Source: Smithella sp.
Lineage (GTDB): Bacteria > Desulfobacterota > Syntrophia > Syntrophales > Smithellaceae
Assembly (NCBI GenBank): GCA_012797505.1
Contig: JAAZOZ010000050.1
Location: forward strand, 1-12,700
Reading direction: 5' to 3'
Length of the DNA: 12,700 bases
A program made the translations under genes and the position numbers. Each line of letters opens with the position of its first letter. Within the stretch, counting starts at the first letter, position 1. Under the pieces are notes generated by a model that saw only the letters and a list, made by a program, of their open reading frames with translations, did not search any database and was not told the DNA's origin. Below, one piece after another: positions 4,492 through 11,358 of this stretch.

Positions 4492-5895
4492 TCAATGCTG
4501 TTTGGCAATGTAGTCCACGGCCGCGTTGATTCTTTGCGCCACACGATCTTTCCCCAGCGTAACCATGACTTCGTCAATGCCGGGGCTGACGGTTTTTCCG
4601 GTCAGTGCCACCCGAAGGGGCTGTGCGATCGTTTTGAACTTGATGCCGTTGGCCTCGATAAAGTTTTTCAAGAAAGCTTCCAAGCCTGCCTTGCTGTAAT
4701 CTTCAATGCCCGGAATGGCCGCGGCGATGGATTTCAAATGTGCGGCTACTTCCGGGGTCAGAAACTTCTGCGCGGCTTCTGCCTCATAAGAGATCTCAAC
4801 GGCAAAGTAAAATTCCGACGCCTGCGCCAGCTCCACCAACGTCTTGGCCCGGGGCTGCAAATCCACGATGATCTTCCGGATGAAGGATTCATCGCTTCCG
4901 TCCGCGCCGGCGGGCCACAGGGGCTTCATTTCTTCCGCCAGCCTCGCCGGACTCGCTTCCTTGATATAGTGGGCGTTAAGCCACAGCAGTTTGTCGGGAT
5001 TGAAAACGGCGGGCGACTTGCCGACTGCGTCGAGCGAAAAGAACTCGATCAGCTCTTTCTGGGAAAAAATCTCCTGGTCTCCGTGCGACCAGCTCAGGCG
5101 AACCAGGTAGTTGACGAGCGCCTCCGGCAGATAGCCCATTTCCTTGTAGGCCATGACGGAGGTGGCGCCGTGGCGCTTGCTCAGACGAGTTTTGTCGGAT
5201 CCCAGAATCATCGGAACATGGGCGAACTTCGGAACTTCAAATCCCAGCGCCTGATACATCAGAATCTGCCGCGGGGTGTTGTTGACGTGGTCGTCGCCGC
5301 GGATGACATGCGAAATGTTCATCATCGCGTCGTCGATGACAACGGCAAAATTATACGTGGGATACCCGTCGCCGCGCTCGATGATCAAATCATCCAACTC
5401 TTCGTTATTAAAGACGATATTCCCCTTAATGAGGTCTTCCACGACGGTAACGCCGGTATCCGTTCCACGAAAGCGGACAACGGAGCCGGGTGATTTCTTC
5501 AGCCCTTTCTCGCGGCAGGCGCCGTCATATTTTGGTTTTTTCCCGGTCGCAAGCGCCTCTTTCCTTTTGATTTCCAGCTCTTCGGGCGTACAGGTGCAAA
5601 TATAGGCTTTGCCTTCCTCCAGAAGCTTTTGCACCATCTGACGGTGCAGGTCCACCCGCTGGGCCTGAAAATGCGGTCCTTCATCCCAGTTGAGTCCCAT
5701 CCAGCTCATGGCGTCCAGAATCGCCTTCGTGGATTCGTCTGTGGAGCGCTGCTGATCCGTGTCTTCAATTCTCAGCACAAATTCACCGCCGTTATGCCGG
5801 GCAAAAAGCCAGCTAAAAAGGGCGGTTCGGGCGCCTCCGATGTGCAGATAGCCGGTCGGGGACGGGGCAAAGCGGGTGCGAATCTTGGCGGTCAT
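4492..5895 (-). CDS. gltX: Glutamyl-tRNA synthetase
   Basis: Class I aminoacyl-tRNA synthetase that charges tRNA-Glu (and, in bacteria without a glutaminyl enzyme, often tRNA-Gln for later amidation) in the cytoplasm. The 467-residue protein is a normal bacterial length. It begins RTRFAPSPTGYLHIGGART, where HIGG (18-21) is the HIGH signature of this family; GLNWDEGP lies at about 67-74, CTC at 100-102 in the region that binds zinc in some members, and KTRLSKRHG at about 235-243 is the KMSKS-type signature. The C-terminal half is the helical anticodon-binding domain. I chose the ATG at 5895 because AAGGGA lies seven bases upstream and because family proteins start right before the RTRFAPSPTG strand; the frame is open to 5943, but that extension covers the promoter -10. 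The tRNA-Glu lies downstream on the same strand. Confidence 0.96.
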   Translation of the reverse strand: MTAKIRTRFAPSPTGYLHIGGARTALFSWLFARHNGGEFVLRIEDTDQQRSTDESTKAILDAMSWMGLNWDEGPHFQAQRVDLHRQMVQKLLEEGKAYICTCTPEELEIKRKEALATGKKPKYDGACREKGLKKSPGSVVRFRGTDTGVTVVEDLIKGNIVFNNEELDDLIIERGDGYPTYNFAVVIDDAMMNISHVIRGDDHVNNTPRQILMYQALGFEVPKFAHVPMILGSDKTRLSKRHGATSVMAYKEMGYLPEALVNYLVRLSWSHGDQEIFSQKELIEFFSLDAVGKSPAVFNPDKLLWLNAHYIKEASPARLAEEMKPLWPAGADGSDESFIRKIIVDLQPRAKTLVELAQASEFYFAVEISYEAEAAQKFLTPEVAAHLKSIAAAIPGIEDYSKAGLEAFLKNFIEANGIKFKTIAQPLRVALTGKTVSPGIDEVMVTLGKDRVAQRINAAVDYIAKQH

Positions 5896-5920
5896 AATGA
5901 TTCCCTTAAATTTTTGGGCT

Positions 5921-5950
5921 GTTATAGGGCGGCGACGGAACATTTGTCAA
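5921..5950 (-). promoter_or_regulatory. Sigma-70-type promoter of gltX
   Basis: On the minus strand TTGACA (5950-5945) is followed by an 18-base spacer and TATAAC (5926-5921), with the gltX ATG about 25 bases beyond the -10. Both hexamers are near perfect and the position is right. Confidence 0.75.
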
Positions 5951-5982
5951 GCGCCTTTTGCCTTTCGGCAAGCAAATTATGC

Positions 5983-6011
5983 TTGACAATACAATCATTT
6001 TATCATTTACT
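5983..6011 (+). promoter_or_regulatory. Possible promoter of the yceD-rpmF operon
   Basis: A perfect TTGACA at 5983-5988 lies divergently from the gltX promoter. At the standard 17-base spacing the -10 would be TTTACT (6006-6011), a weak match. It is the only good -35 in the intergenic region upstream of yceD. Confidence 0.38.
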
Positions 6012-6012
6012 T

Positions 6013-6033
6013 CCCCGCTCAATTGGAGTGGGG
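6013..6033 (+). repeat. Stem-loop in the yceD leader
   Basis: CCCCGCTC and GAGTGGGG form an 8-bp stem (one G-T pair) around AATTG, 28 bases before the yceD start and just after the proposed promoter. There is no T-run after it (CTTATTATAAC follows), so it is a leader hairpin of unknown role rather than a clear terminator. Confidence 0.45.
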
Positions 6034-6060
6034 CTTATTATAACAGGGCTGCAAGATTCA

Positions 6061-6603
6061 ATGTCTGATTCTTTGAAAATTAATCTGGCCATTCTCCCTG
6101 AAGAGGGCCTGCGGTTGACCTTTTCCGAAGGCAGCGTCTGGTTTCAGGGATGTTTTGGGGGCGGGGCGCTGCCGGAATTTTCACTGGTCAGCGCGGACGT
6201 GGACTGCTTGATCACCCGTTCGGGTGATACAATTTATGTCCGCGGGGACCTCAAGGCGCAAATGCGCCAGGAATGCAGCCGCTGTCTGGAGCCCGCGACG
6301 TTTTCCGCGGGCGGAGCGTTTGCCTATACGCTGGTCCCGGAAAAGACGGAGACAGCGGAAGATCTGGAACTTTCCGCACAGGAGCTGGAAACCAGCTACT
6401 ATCGTGGGGATTTTATCGATCTGGCGCCGATCATCTGCGAACAGATCATCCTGCTGGCGCCGATGAAGATTCTCTGCACCGAGGATTGCAAAGGGTTATG
6501 CCCGCATTGCGGCGTCAATTTAAACACCGGTTCCTGCACCTGCCGTTCAAAAAAGGTTGATGACCGTCTGGCGGTGCTGAAGAAGTTCAAAGTAATAAAT
6601 TAA
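6061..6603 (+). CDS. yceD: YceD/DUF177 family protein, 23S rRNA accumulation factor
   Basis: A 180-residue soluble protein of the YceD (DUF177) family, which is linked to 23S rRNA accumulation and almost always precedes rpmF. It shows the two family cysteine clusters: CSRC at residues 72-75 and the C-terminal C139-x3-C143-x3-C147-x2-C150 with C159-T-C161 (DCKGLCPHCGVNLN, then CTC), probably metal-binding, with an acidic and aromatic stretch between. The start at 6061 gives the normal family length and begins with a plausible N-terminal strand; its ribosome site is weak (AGGG, 12 bases before). The same frame is open far upstream, back over gltX on the other strand, but that extension is antisense to gltX and not credible. 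rpmF follows after 20 bases. Confidence 0.9.
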   Translation: MSDSLKINLAILPEEGLRLTFSEGSVWFQGCFGGGALPEFSLVSADVDCLITRSGDTIYVRGDLKAQMRQECSRCLEPATFSAGGAFAYTLVPEKTETAEDLELSAQELETSYYRGDFIDLAPIICEQIILLAPMKILCTEDCKGLCPHCGVNLNTGSCTCRSKKVDDRLAVLKKFKVIN

Positions 6604-6623
6604 TTTAATCAAAAGGATACGCT

Positions 6624-6809
6624 ATGCCAAACCCAGTAAAAAGACATTCTAAAACCAGACGCAATATGCGCAGAGCGCACGATTTCCTGAAACAGCCTTC
6701 TGTGTCGGTTTGCCCGCAGTGCGGGGAGCCGAAAATGCCCCACCGTGTCTGCCCGAATTGCGGCGCGTACAAAGGCAGGGAAGTAATTTCGGCGGAAAAG
6801 ATGGACTAA
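6624..6809 (+). CDS. rpmF: 50S ribosomal protein L32
   Basis: A 61-residue basic protein of the large ribosomal subunit. It begins MPNPVKRHSKTRRNMRRAH, the conserved L32 N-terminus, and has two CxxC pairs (C30/C33 and C43/C46) forming the zinc ribbon found in zinc-binding L32 forms. AAAGGA precedes the ATG. It follows yceD closely, the usual pairing. In most bacteria the next genes are plsX and fabH; here a 100-base gap leads straight to acpP. Confidence 0.97.
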   Translation: MPNPVKRHSKTRRNMRRAHDFLKQPSVSVCPQCGEPKMPHRVCPNCGAYKGREVISAEKMD

Positions 6810-6909
6810 TGTTGTTCGAGCAGGCGGTTTAGCCCCTGCCGATTGCGGATGACAGGCGGGGTTTCGCGTTGGATCGTTTTAACCTAATCTTGGGCTAGAG
6901 GAGGGTTGC

Positions 6910-7146
6910 ATGTCATTAGAAGAAAAAGTCATAAAACTCGTCACGGAACAGTTGGACGTCACACCGGAGCAGTGCAAGCTGGAAGCTTCTTTTATCGATG
7001 ATCTGGGCGCCGATTCTCTGGATCTGGTTGAGCTAATCATGGAAATGGAAGAAGCGTTCGGCGTGGAAATCGCCGACGAGGAGCTGGAAAAAATCCGGAC
7101 AGTTCAAGACGTCGTCGATTTTCTCCGGAAAAAGGGCGTCAATTAA
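6910..7146 (+). CDS. acpP: Acyl carrier protein
   Basis: A 78-residue acidic protein that carries growing acyl chains as thioesters on a phosphopantetheine arm during Type II fatty acid synthesis. The modified serine is Ser36 in DLGADSLDLVEL, followed by the recognition helix MEMEEAFGVEIADEE. The length is the family norm. The start has a very strong ribosome site (GAGGAGGG), as expected for one of the most abundant cell proteins. fabF follows after 21 bases; its product uses acyl-ACP as substrate, and the two are a standard pair. Confidence 0.97.
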   Translation: MSLEEKVIKLVTEQLDVTPEQCKLEASFIDDLGADSLDLVELIMEMEEAFGVEIADEELEKIRTVQDVVDFLRKKGVN

Positions 7147-7167
7147 TTCTCCAGCGGGGGTTGTTCA

Positions 7168-8409
7168 ATGAAAAGGCGTGTTGTGATAACAGGCCTCGGC
7201 GCCGTAACTCCGCTGGGCAACACCGCAGCGGAATCCTGGGCGAACGCCGTGGCCGGAAAGTCCGGCATCGGCCCCATTACCCGGTTTGACGCATCTGCGT
7301 ACGCCTCCCGCGTCGCTGGTGAAATCAGGAATTTTGATCCGCTGCAATATGTCGATAAAAAAGAAGTTCGCCGGCAGGACAAATTCGCGGTTTACGCTCT
7401 CGCCGCGTCCCAGATGGCGATGGACGACGCGGCGCTGACACTCGGCCCGGACATTGCCGAGCGAGTCGGCGTGCTCATCGGCTCCGCGATCGGCGGCGCC
7501 GGCACTTTTGAAGAAGAAGCCGTCGTGCTTCATGCCTCCGGCCCCCGCAAAATTTCACCTTTCTCCGTACCGGCCATTCTGGCCAATCTGGCGTCCGGCC
7601 ATGTTTCCATGCGCTTCGGCGCCAAAGGCCCCATCAATTGCGCTGTGACGGCCTGCGCTTCCGGAACGTCGGCGCTCGGCGACGCGTACAAAATCATCGC
7701 CTACGGCGACGCGGACGCCATGATTGCCGGCGGCGTTGAAGCCGCGATCACGCCGCTCAGCGTTGCGGGGTTCTGCGCAATGCGCGCGCTTTCTCTCCGC
7801 AATGACGAGCCGGAAAAAGCCAGCCGCCCCTTCGACAAGGGACGCGACGGCTTTGTCATCGCCGAAGGCAGCGGCGTTGTCATTCTGGAAGAACTGTCTT
7901 TCGCCCTCAACCGGGGAGCAAAGATCTACGCGGAACTCGTCGGATACGGCTGCACATCGGACGCCTATCACCTGGCCGCGCCGCCTCCGGGGCATGAAGG
8001 CGCCGGACGGTGCATGAAAGTGGCGATCCAAGACGCCGGCCTGCAGCCGGCCGATATTGACTACATTAACGCTCACGGCACATCCACCCCCCTGAACGAT
8101 CTTTATGAAACGCAAGCCATCAAAGCGCTTTTCGGCGAGCACGCAAAGAGATTGCTGATCAGTTCGACCAAATCGATGACGGGCCATATGCTGGGAGGCA
8201 CGGGCGCGGTGGAGGCGATTTTTACCGTCAAGGCGCTTCAGGAGGGACGCCTTCCGCCCACCGTCAACCTGGACGATCCCGACGAGGAATGCGATCTGGA
8301 TTTCGTTCCGAATGTCGCAAGGCGTCAGGACATTTCCACCGCCCTGTCCAACAGCTTCGGATTTGGCGGCGTCAATGCCGTTCTCGTTTTCAAGAAATAT
8401 GCGCCATAG
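7168..8409 (+). CDS. fabF: 3-oxoacyl-ACP synthase II (KASII)
   Basis: Condenses acyl-ACP with malonyl-ACP to extend fatty acids by two carbons in the cytoplasm. The protein has 413 residues, the normal length. The catalytic triad sits at the same positions as in E. coli FabF: Cys163 (TACASGTSA), His303 (NAHGTSTPLND) and His340 (STKSMTGHMLGG). The N-terminus RRVVITGLGAVTPLG and the C-terminal SNSFGFGGVNAVLVF loop are diagnostic of the condensing-enzyme fold. GGGGG lies eight bases before the ATG. It is cotranscribed with acpP upstream and probably with glyA, 24 bases downstream. Confidence 0.97.
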   Translation: MKRRVVITGLGAVTPLGNTAAESWANAVAGKSGIGPITRFDASAYASRVAGEIRNFDPLQYVDKKEVRRQDKFAVYALAASQMAMDDAALTLGPDIAERVGVLIGSAIGGAGTFEEEAVVLHASGPRKISPFSVPAILANLASGHVSMRFGAKGPINCAVTACASGTSALGDAYKIIAYGDADAMIAGGVEAAITPLSVAGFCAMRALSLRNDEPEKASRPFDKGRDGFVIAEGSGVVILEELSFALNRGAKIYAELVGYGCTSDAYHLAAPPPGHEGAGRCMKVAIQDAGLQPADIDYINAHGTSTPLNDLYETQAIKALFGEHAKRLLISSTKSMTGHMLGGTGAVEAIFTVKALQEGRLPPTVNLDDPDEECDLDFVPNVARRQDISTALSNSFGFGGVNAVLVFKKYAP

Positions 8410-8433
8410 TTTTTTTGGAGGATTTTTTTATTC

Positions 8434-9684
8434 ATGTCTTTTTTAAATCAGGTTGATCCGGAAGTCGCACAGGCCATTCAGTTGGAAACCAAACGCCAGG
8501 CGGGAAAGCTCGAACTCATCGCCTCGGAGAATTTTGTCAGTGAAGCGGTCCTGGAAGCCCAGGGCTCGGTAATGACCAACAAATATGCCGAAGGGTATCC
8601 GGACAAACGCTATTACGGCGGTTGTGAATATGTGGATATTCCCGAAAAGCTCGCCATCGAGCGCTGCAAAAAGCTTTTCGGCTGTGATGAAGTCAACGTC
8701 CAGCCCCATTCCGGAACGCAGGCCAACATGGCCGTTTATTTTGCCGCCTGCGCTCCCGGGGACACGGTGCTGGGGATGAATTTATCGCACGGCGGCCATC
8801 TGTCGCACGGTTCTCCGGCAAACTTCTCCGGCAAATTTTACAAAATCGTTCCGTACGGCGTCAACCGGGACACGGAAACCATCGACTATGAAGAGCTGGC
8901 GAAAATCGCCAGGGAAAGCAAGCCCAAGATGATCGTGGTCGGCGCCAGCGCCTACCCTAGGGTCATCGATTTTGCCAAATTCCGGGCCGTGGCGGATGAA
9001 GTCGGCGCGGTCATCATGGCGGACATCGCGCATATCGCCGGGCTGGTCGCCGTCGGCTTGCACCCTTCGCCGGTTCCCGTCTGCGAGTACGTCACCACAA
9101 CCACACACAAGACCCTGCGCGGACCGCGCGGCGGGCTCGTCATGTGCAAATCCCCCTACATCAAGATCCTCAACAGCCGTGTTTTCCCGGGAATGCAGGG
9201 CGGCCCGCTGATGCATGTCATCGCCGCCAAGGCCGTGGCGCTCAAGGAGGCCCTGTCGCCGGAATTCAAAACCTATCAGCAGCAAATCGTGAAAAACGCC
9301 CAGGCCATGGCGGCGCAGCTCAAAGACGAAGGATTCCGCCTGGTGTCCGGCGGCACGGACAATCATCTGATGCTGGTCGATCTGACCGCCAAGGGCGTGA
9401 CGGGGAAAGACGCGCAGGAGGCGCTGGACCGCGCAGCCATCACCGTCAATAAAAACGGCATTCCTTACGACACGCTGGGGCCGATGATCACCAGCGGCAT
9501 CCGGATCGGCACGCCTGCGCTGACGACCCGCGGCATGAAGGAAAATGAAATGCGCCTGATCGCCTCTTTGATTGCCGAGGTGATTCACCATATTAATGAC
9601 GAGCAAAAAATTCAGGCCGTCGCCGGAAAAGTCAAAACGCTTTGCGACCAGTTTCCGCTCTACGCGAGAAGGATCCAGGGGTAA
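8434..9684 (+). CDS. glyA: Serine hydroxymethyltransferase
   Basis: A pyridoxal-phosphate enzyme that interconverts serine plus tetrahydrofolate with glycine plus methylene-tetrahydrofolate, the main source of one-carbon units for purines, dTMP and methionine. The protein has 416 residues, as usual. It shows LELIASENFVS (27-37), NKYAEGYPDKRYYGGCE (49-65), the HSGTQAN cofactor loop, DIAHIAGLV, and the Schiff-base lysine Lys226 in TTTTHKTLRGPRGG. The ribosome site is GGAGGA with an 11-base spacer, a little long. Placement between fabF and the dCMP deaminase/nrdR genes matches deltaproteobacterial gene order and ties one-carbon supply to deoxynucleotide synthesis. Confidence 0.97.
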   Translation: MSFLNQVDPEVAQAIQLETKRQAGKLELIASENFVSEAVLEAQGSVMTNKYAEGYPDKRYYGGCEYVDIPEKLAIERCKKLFGCDEVNVQPHSGTQANMAVYFAACAPGDTVLGMNLSHGGHLSHGSPANFSGKFYKIVPYGVNRDTETIDYEELAKIARESKPKMIVVGASAYPRVIDFAKFRAVADEVGAVIMADIAHIAGLVAVGLHPSPVPVCEYVTTTTHKTLRGPRGGLVMCKSPYIKILNSRVFPGMQGGPLMHVIAAKAVALKEALSPEFKTYQQQIVKNAQAMAAQLKDEGFRLVSGGTDNHLMLVDLTAKGVTGKDAQEALDRAAITVNKNGIPYDTLGPMITSGIRIGTPALTTRGMKENEMRLIASLIAEVIHHINDEQKIQAVAGKVKTLCDQFPLYARRIQG

Positions 9685-9732
9685 AATAAGCCTCCGGCAG
9701 GGCGCCGGCTGCTTGTCAGAAAGCGGAAAGAT

Positions 9733-10227
9733 ATGTCGGAAAACAACGAGCCGTCCCGCCGTCGGCCGGATCAGGTCCGCTCCCGTCCCGACTGGGACAC
9801 GTATTTTATGGATATCGTCGATCTGGTTTCCCGGCGCAGCACCTGCCTGAGAAGAGCCGTCGGGGCCGGACTGGTCCGCGATAAAAGAATTCTGGCCACC
9901 GGCTACAACGGCGCGCCTTCCAAACTACAGCATTGCCTCGAGATCGGCTGCCTGCGCGAGCAGCTTCACGTGCCGTCGGGAGAACGCCACGAATTGTGCC
10001 GCGGCCTGCACGCGGAACAAAACGCGATCATTCAGGCCGCGCTGCACGGCGTCAGCGCGAAGGGCTCCACGCTGTACTGCACGCACCACCCCTGCGTGAT
10101 TTGCGCCAAGATGATCATCAATGCCGGGATTTCGCGCATTGTGATCCGCGACAGTTACGGCGACGCCCTGGCCGCGGATATGCTGCGGGAAGCCGGCATC
10201 AGCGCTGAAACATTGAAGACACCCTAA
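9733..10227 (+). CDS. dCMP deaminase, ComEB type
   Basis: A 164-residue zinc-dependent cytidine/deoxycytidylate deaminase-family protein, very likely converting dCMP to dUMP, the precursor of dTMP. The zinc site is complete: HAE at 93-95 (His93 ligand, Glu95 proton shuttle) and PCVIC with Cys121 and Cys124. RPDWDTYFMDI and RRSTCLRRAVGAGLVRD-ILATGYNGAP are the hallmark ComEB/dCMP deaminase segments. It has an N-terminal extension of about 18 residues rich in Arg, Ser and Pro, which looks dispensable. The gene lies 48 bases after glyA with GCGGAAAG before the ATG, and directly before nrdR, an arrangement shared with other deltaproteobacteria. Confidence 0.92.
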   Translation: MSENNEPSRRRPDQVRSRPDWDTYFMDIVDLVSRRSTCLRRAVGAGLVRDKRILATGYNGAPSKLQHCLEIGCLREQLHVPSGERHELCRGLHAEQNAIIQAALHGVSAKGSTLYCTHHPCVICAKMIINAGISRIVIRDSYGDALAADMLREAGISAETLKTP

Positions 10228-10247
10228 AGGATCGGCACGCAAACGTC

Positions 10248-10709
10248 ATGAAATGTCCTTTTTGCGGCGACGCGGAAAACAAAGTCATCGATTCCCGGAT
10301 CAGCAAGGACGGCAAGGCCATCCGCCGCCGCCGCGAGTGCATGGGCTGTTCCCGCCGCTTCACGACGTATGAGTACGTGGAAGACATCCTGCCGATGGTC
10401 GTCAAAAAAGACGGGCGGCGCGAGCCGTTCGACCGGACGAAAATCCGCAGCGGCGTGCGAACGGCGTGCGAAAAGCGGCCGATCAGCACGGAGGACATTG
10501 AGAAGCTGGTGGAGAGCGTGGAAGCTGCCTGCCAGGAGTTTCAGGGCGAGGAAATCCCCTCTTCCGCCATCGGCGAAAAGGTGATGGCCGAACTCAAAAC
10601 ACTGGACGGCGTCGCATATGTCCGGTTCGCTTCGGTGTACCGGCAGTTCCGCGACGTGGCGGAATTCATGTCCGAATTGAAGGACCTGTTGAGCAAAGGC
10701 AAAAAATAA
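10248..10709 (+). CDS. nrdR: Transcriptional repressor NrdR of ribonucleotide reductase genes
   Basis: A 153-residue nucleotide-sensing repressor that binds NrdR boxes before ribonucleotide reductase genes. The zinc ribbon uses Cys3, Cys6, Cys31 and Cys34 (MKCPFCG ... ECMGC), followed by RRFTTYEYVE and an ATP-cone domain from about residue 46 (VVKKDGRREPFDRTKI) to about 137 (VAYVRFASVYRQFRD). Length and motifs are standard for the family. The start is 20 bases after the deaminase stop. Its last base overlaps the ribE start (TAATG), indicating coupled translation. No ribonucleotide reductase gene or NrdR box was seen in this window. Confidence 0.97.
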   Translation: MKCPFCGDAENKVIDSRISKDGKAIRRRRECMGCSRRFTTYEYVEDILPMVVKKDGRREPFDRTKIRSGVRTACEKRPISTEDIEKLVESVEAACQEFQGEEIPSSAIGEKVMAELKTLDGVAYVRFASVYRQFRDVAEFMSELKDLLSKGKK

Positions 10710-11344
10710 TGTTTACCGGCATTGTCGAAGGATTGGGAAAAGTCGTCCGCCTCACCGTGAAAGGCGCGGATGCCGTTCTGGAAATTGACGCGGGAATCGA
10801 CATGACGGAGGTGTCCCCGGGCGACAGCATCGCGGTCAACGGCGCCTGCCTGACCGTCACCTCCAAAAAAGCGAAGGTCTTCTGCGCCGATGTTTCCGCC
10901 GAATCGCTTTCCCGGACTACGCTCAAGCACCTGCAGGCGGGGCACAGCGTCAATCTGGAGAAATCCCTGCGCGCCGGCGGATTTGTGGGCGGCCATTTTG
11001 TGCTGGGCCACGTGGACGGCGCCGGCCGCATTCTTTCCAGAACACAGAAGTCCGGCTCCATCATCTTTGCCGTTGAATCCCCGGAACCCCTGTCGCGCTA
11101 CATCGTGGAGAAGGGATCGGTGGCCATCGACGGCATCAGCCTGACCGTGAACAAGCTTGAAAAAGGCCGGTTTTATGTTAATATCATTCCGCATACGGCC
11201 GTCCACACGACGCTCGCGGGGAAAAAAGAGGGCGACTGGGTCAACATCGAGACGGATATTCTGGGCAAGTATGTGGAAAAGTTATTGCAAACCCCGCGGG
11301 GAATCGATAAGGATTTTTTAGCCGAACACGGCTTTATCAAATAA
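10709..11344 (+). CDS. ribE: Riboflavin synthase (alpha subunit)
   Basis: Joins two 6,7-dimethyl-8-ribityllumazine molecules to give riboflavin, the last step of the pathway. The 211-residue protein has the two-fold repeat of lumazine-binding domains: the first opens MFTGIVEGLG and carries VNGACLTV (43-50); the second starts near residue 96 with HFVLGHVDG and carries DGISLTVN (141-148) and IIPHTAVHTTL. The start codon overlaps the nrdR stop by one base. Bacterial rib operons of this type often have ribD just before ribE; here it is absent. Confidence 0.96.
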   Translation: MFTGIVEGLGKVVRLTVKGADAVLEIDAGIDMTEVSPGDSIAVNGACLTVTSKKAKVFCADVSAESLSRTTLKHLQAGHSVNLEKSLRAGGFVGGHFVLGHVDGAGRILSRTQKSGSIIFAVESPEPLSRYIVEKGSVAIDGISLTVNKLEKGRFYVNIIPHTAVHTTLAGKKEGDWVNIETDILGKYVEKLLQTPRGIDKDFLAEHGFIK

Positions 11345-11358
11345 ACGAAGGACAAAAC

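Noticed and set aside
4438..5493. A 351-residue plus-strand open frame over gltX
   Set aside because: Antisense to all main gltX motifs and without recognisable domains; gltX has a promoter, ribosome site and catalytic signatures.
5629..6060. N-terminal extension of YceD upstream of 6061
   Set aside because: It is antisense to the gltX start and promoter and more than doubles the normal family length.
8782..9606. A 274-residue minus-strand open frame inside glyA
   Set aside because: Fully antisense to serine hydroxymethyltransferase; Arg/His/Gly-rich composition typical of a codon-bias shadow.
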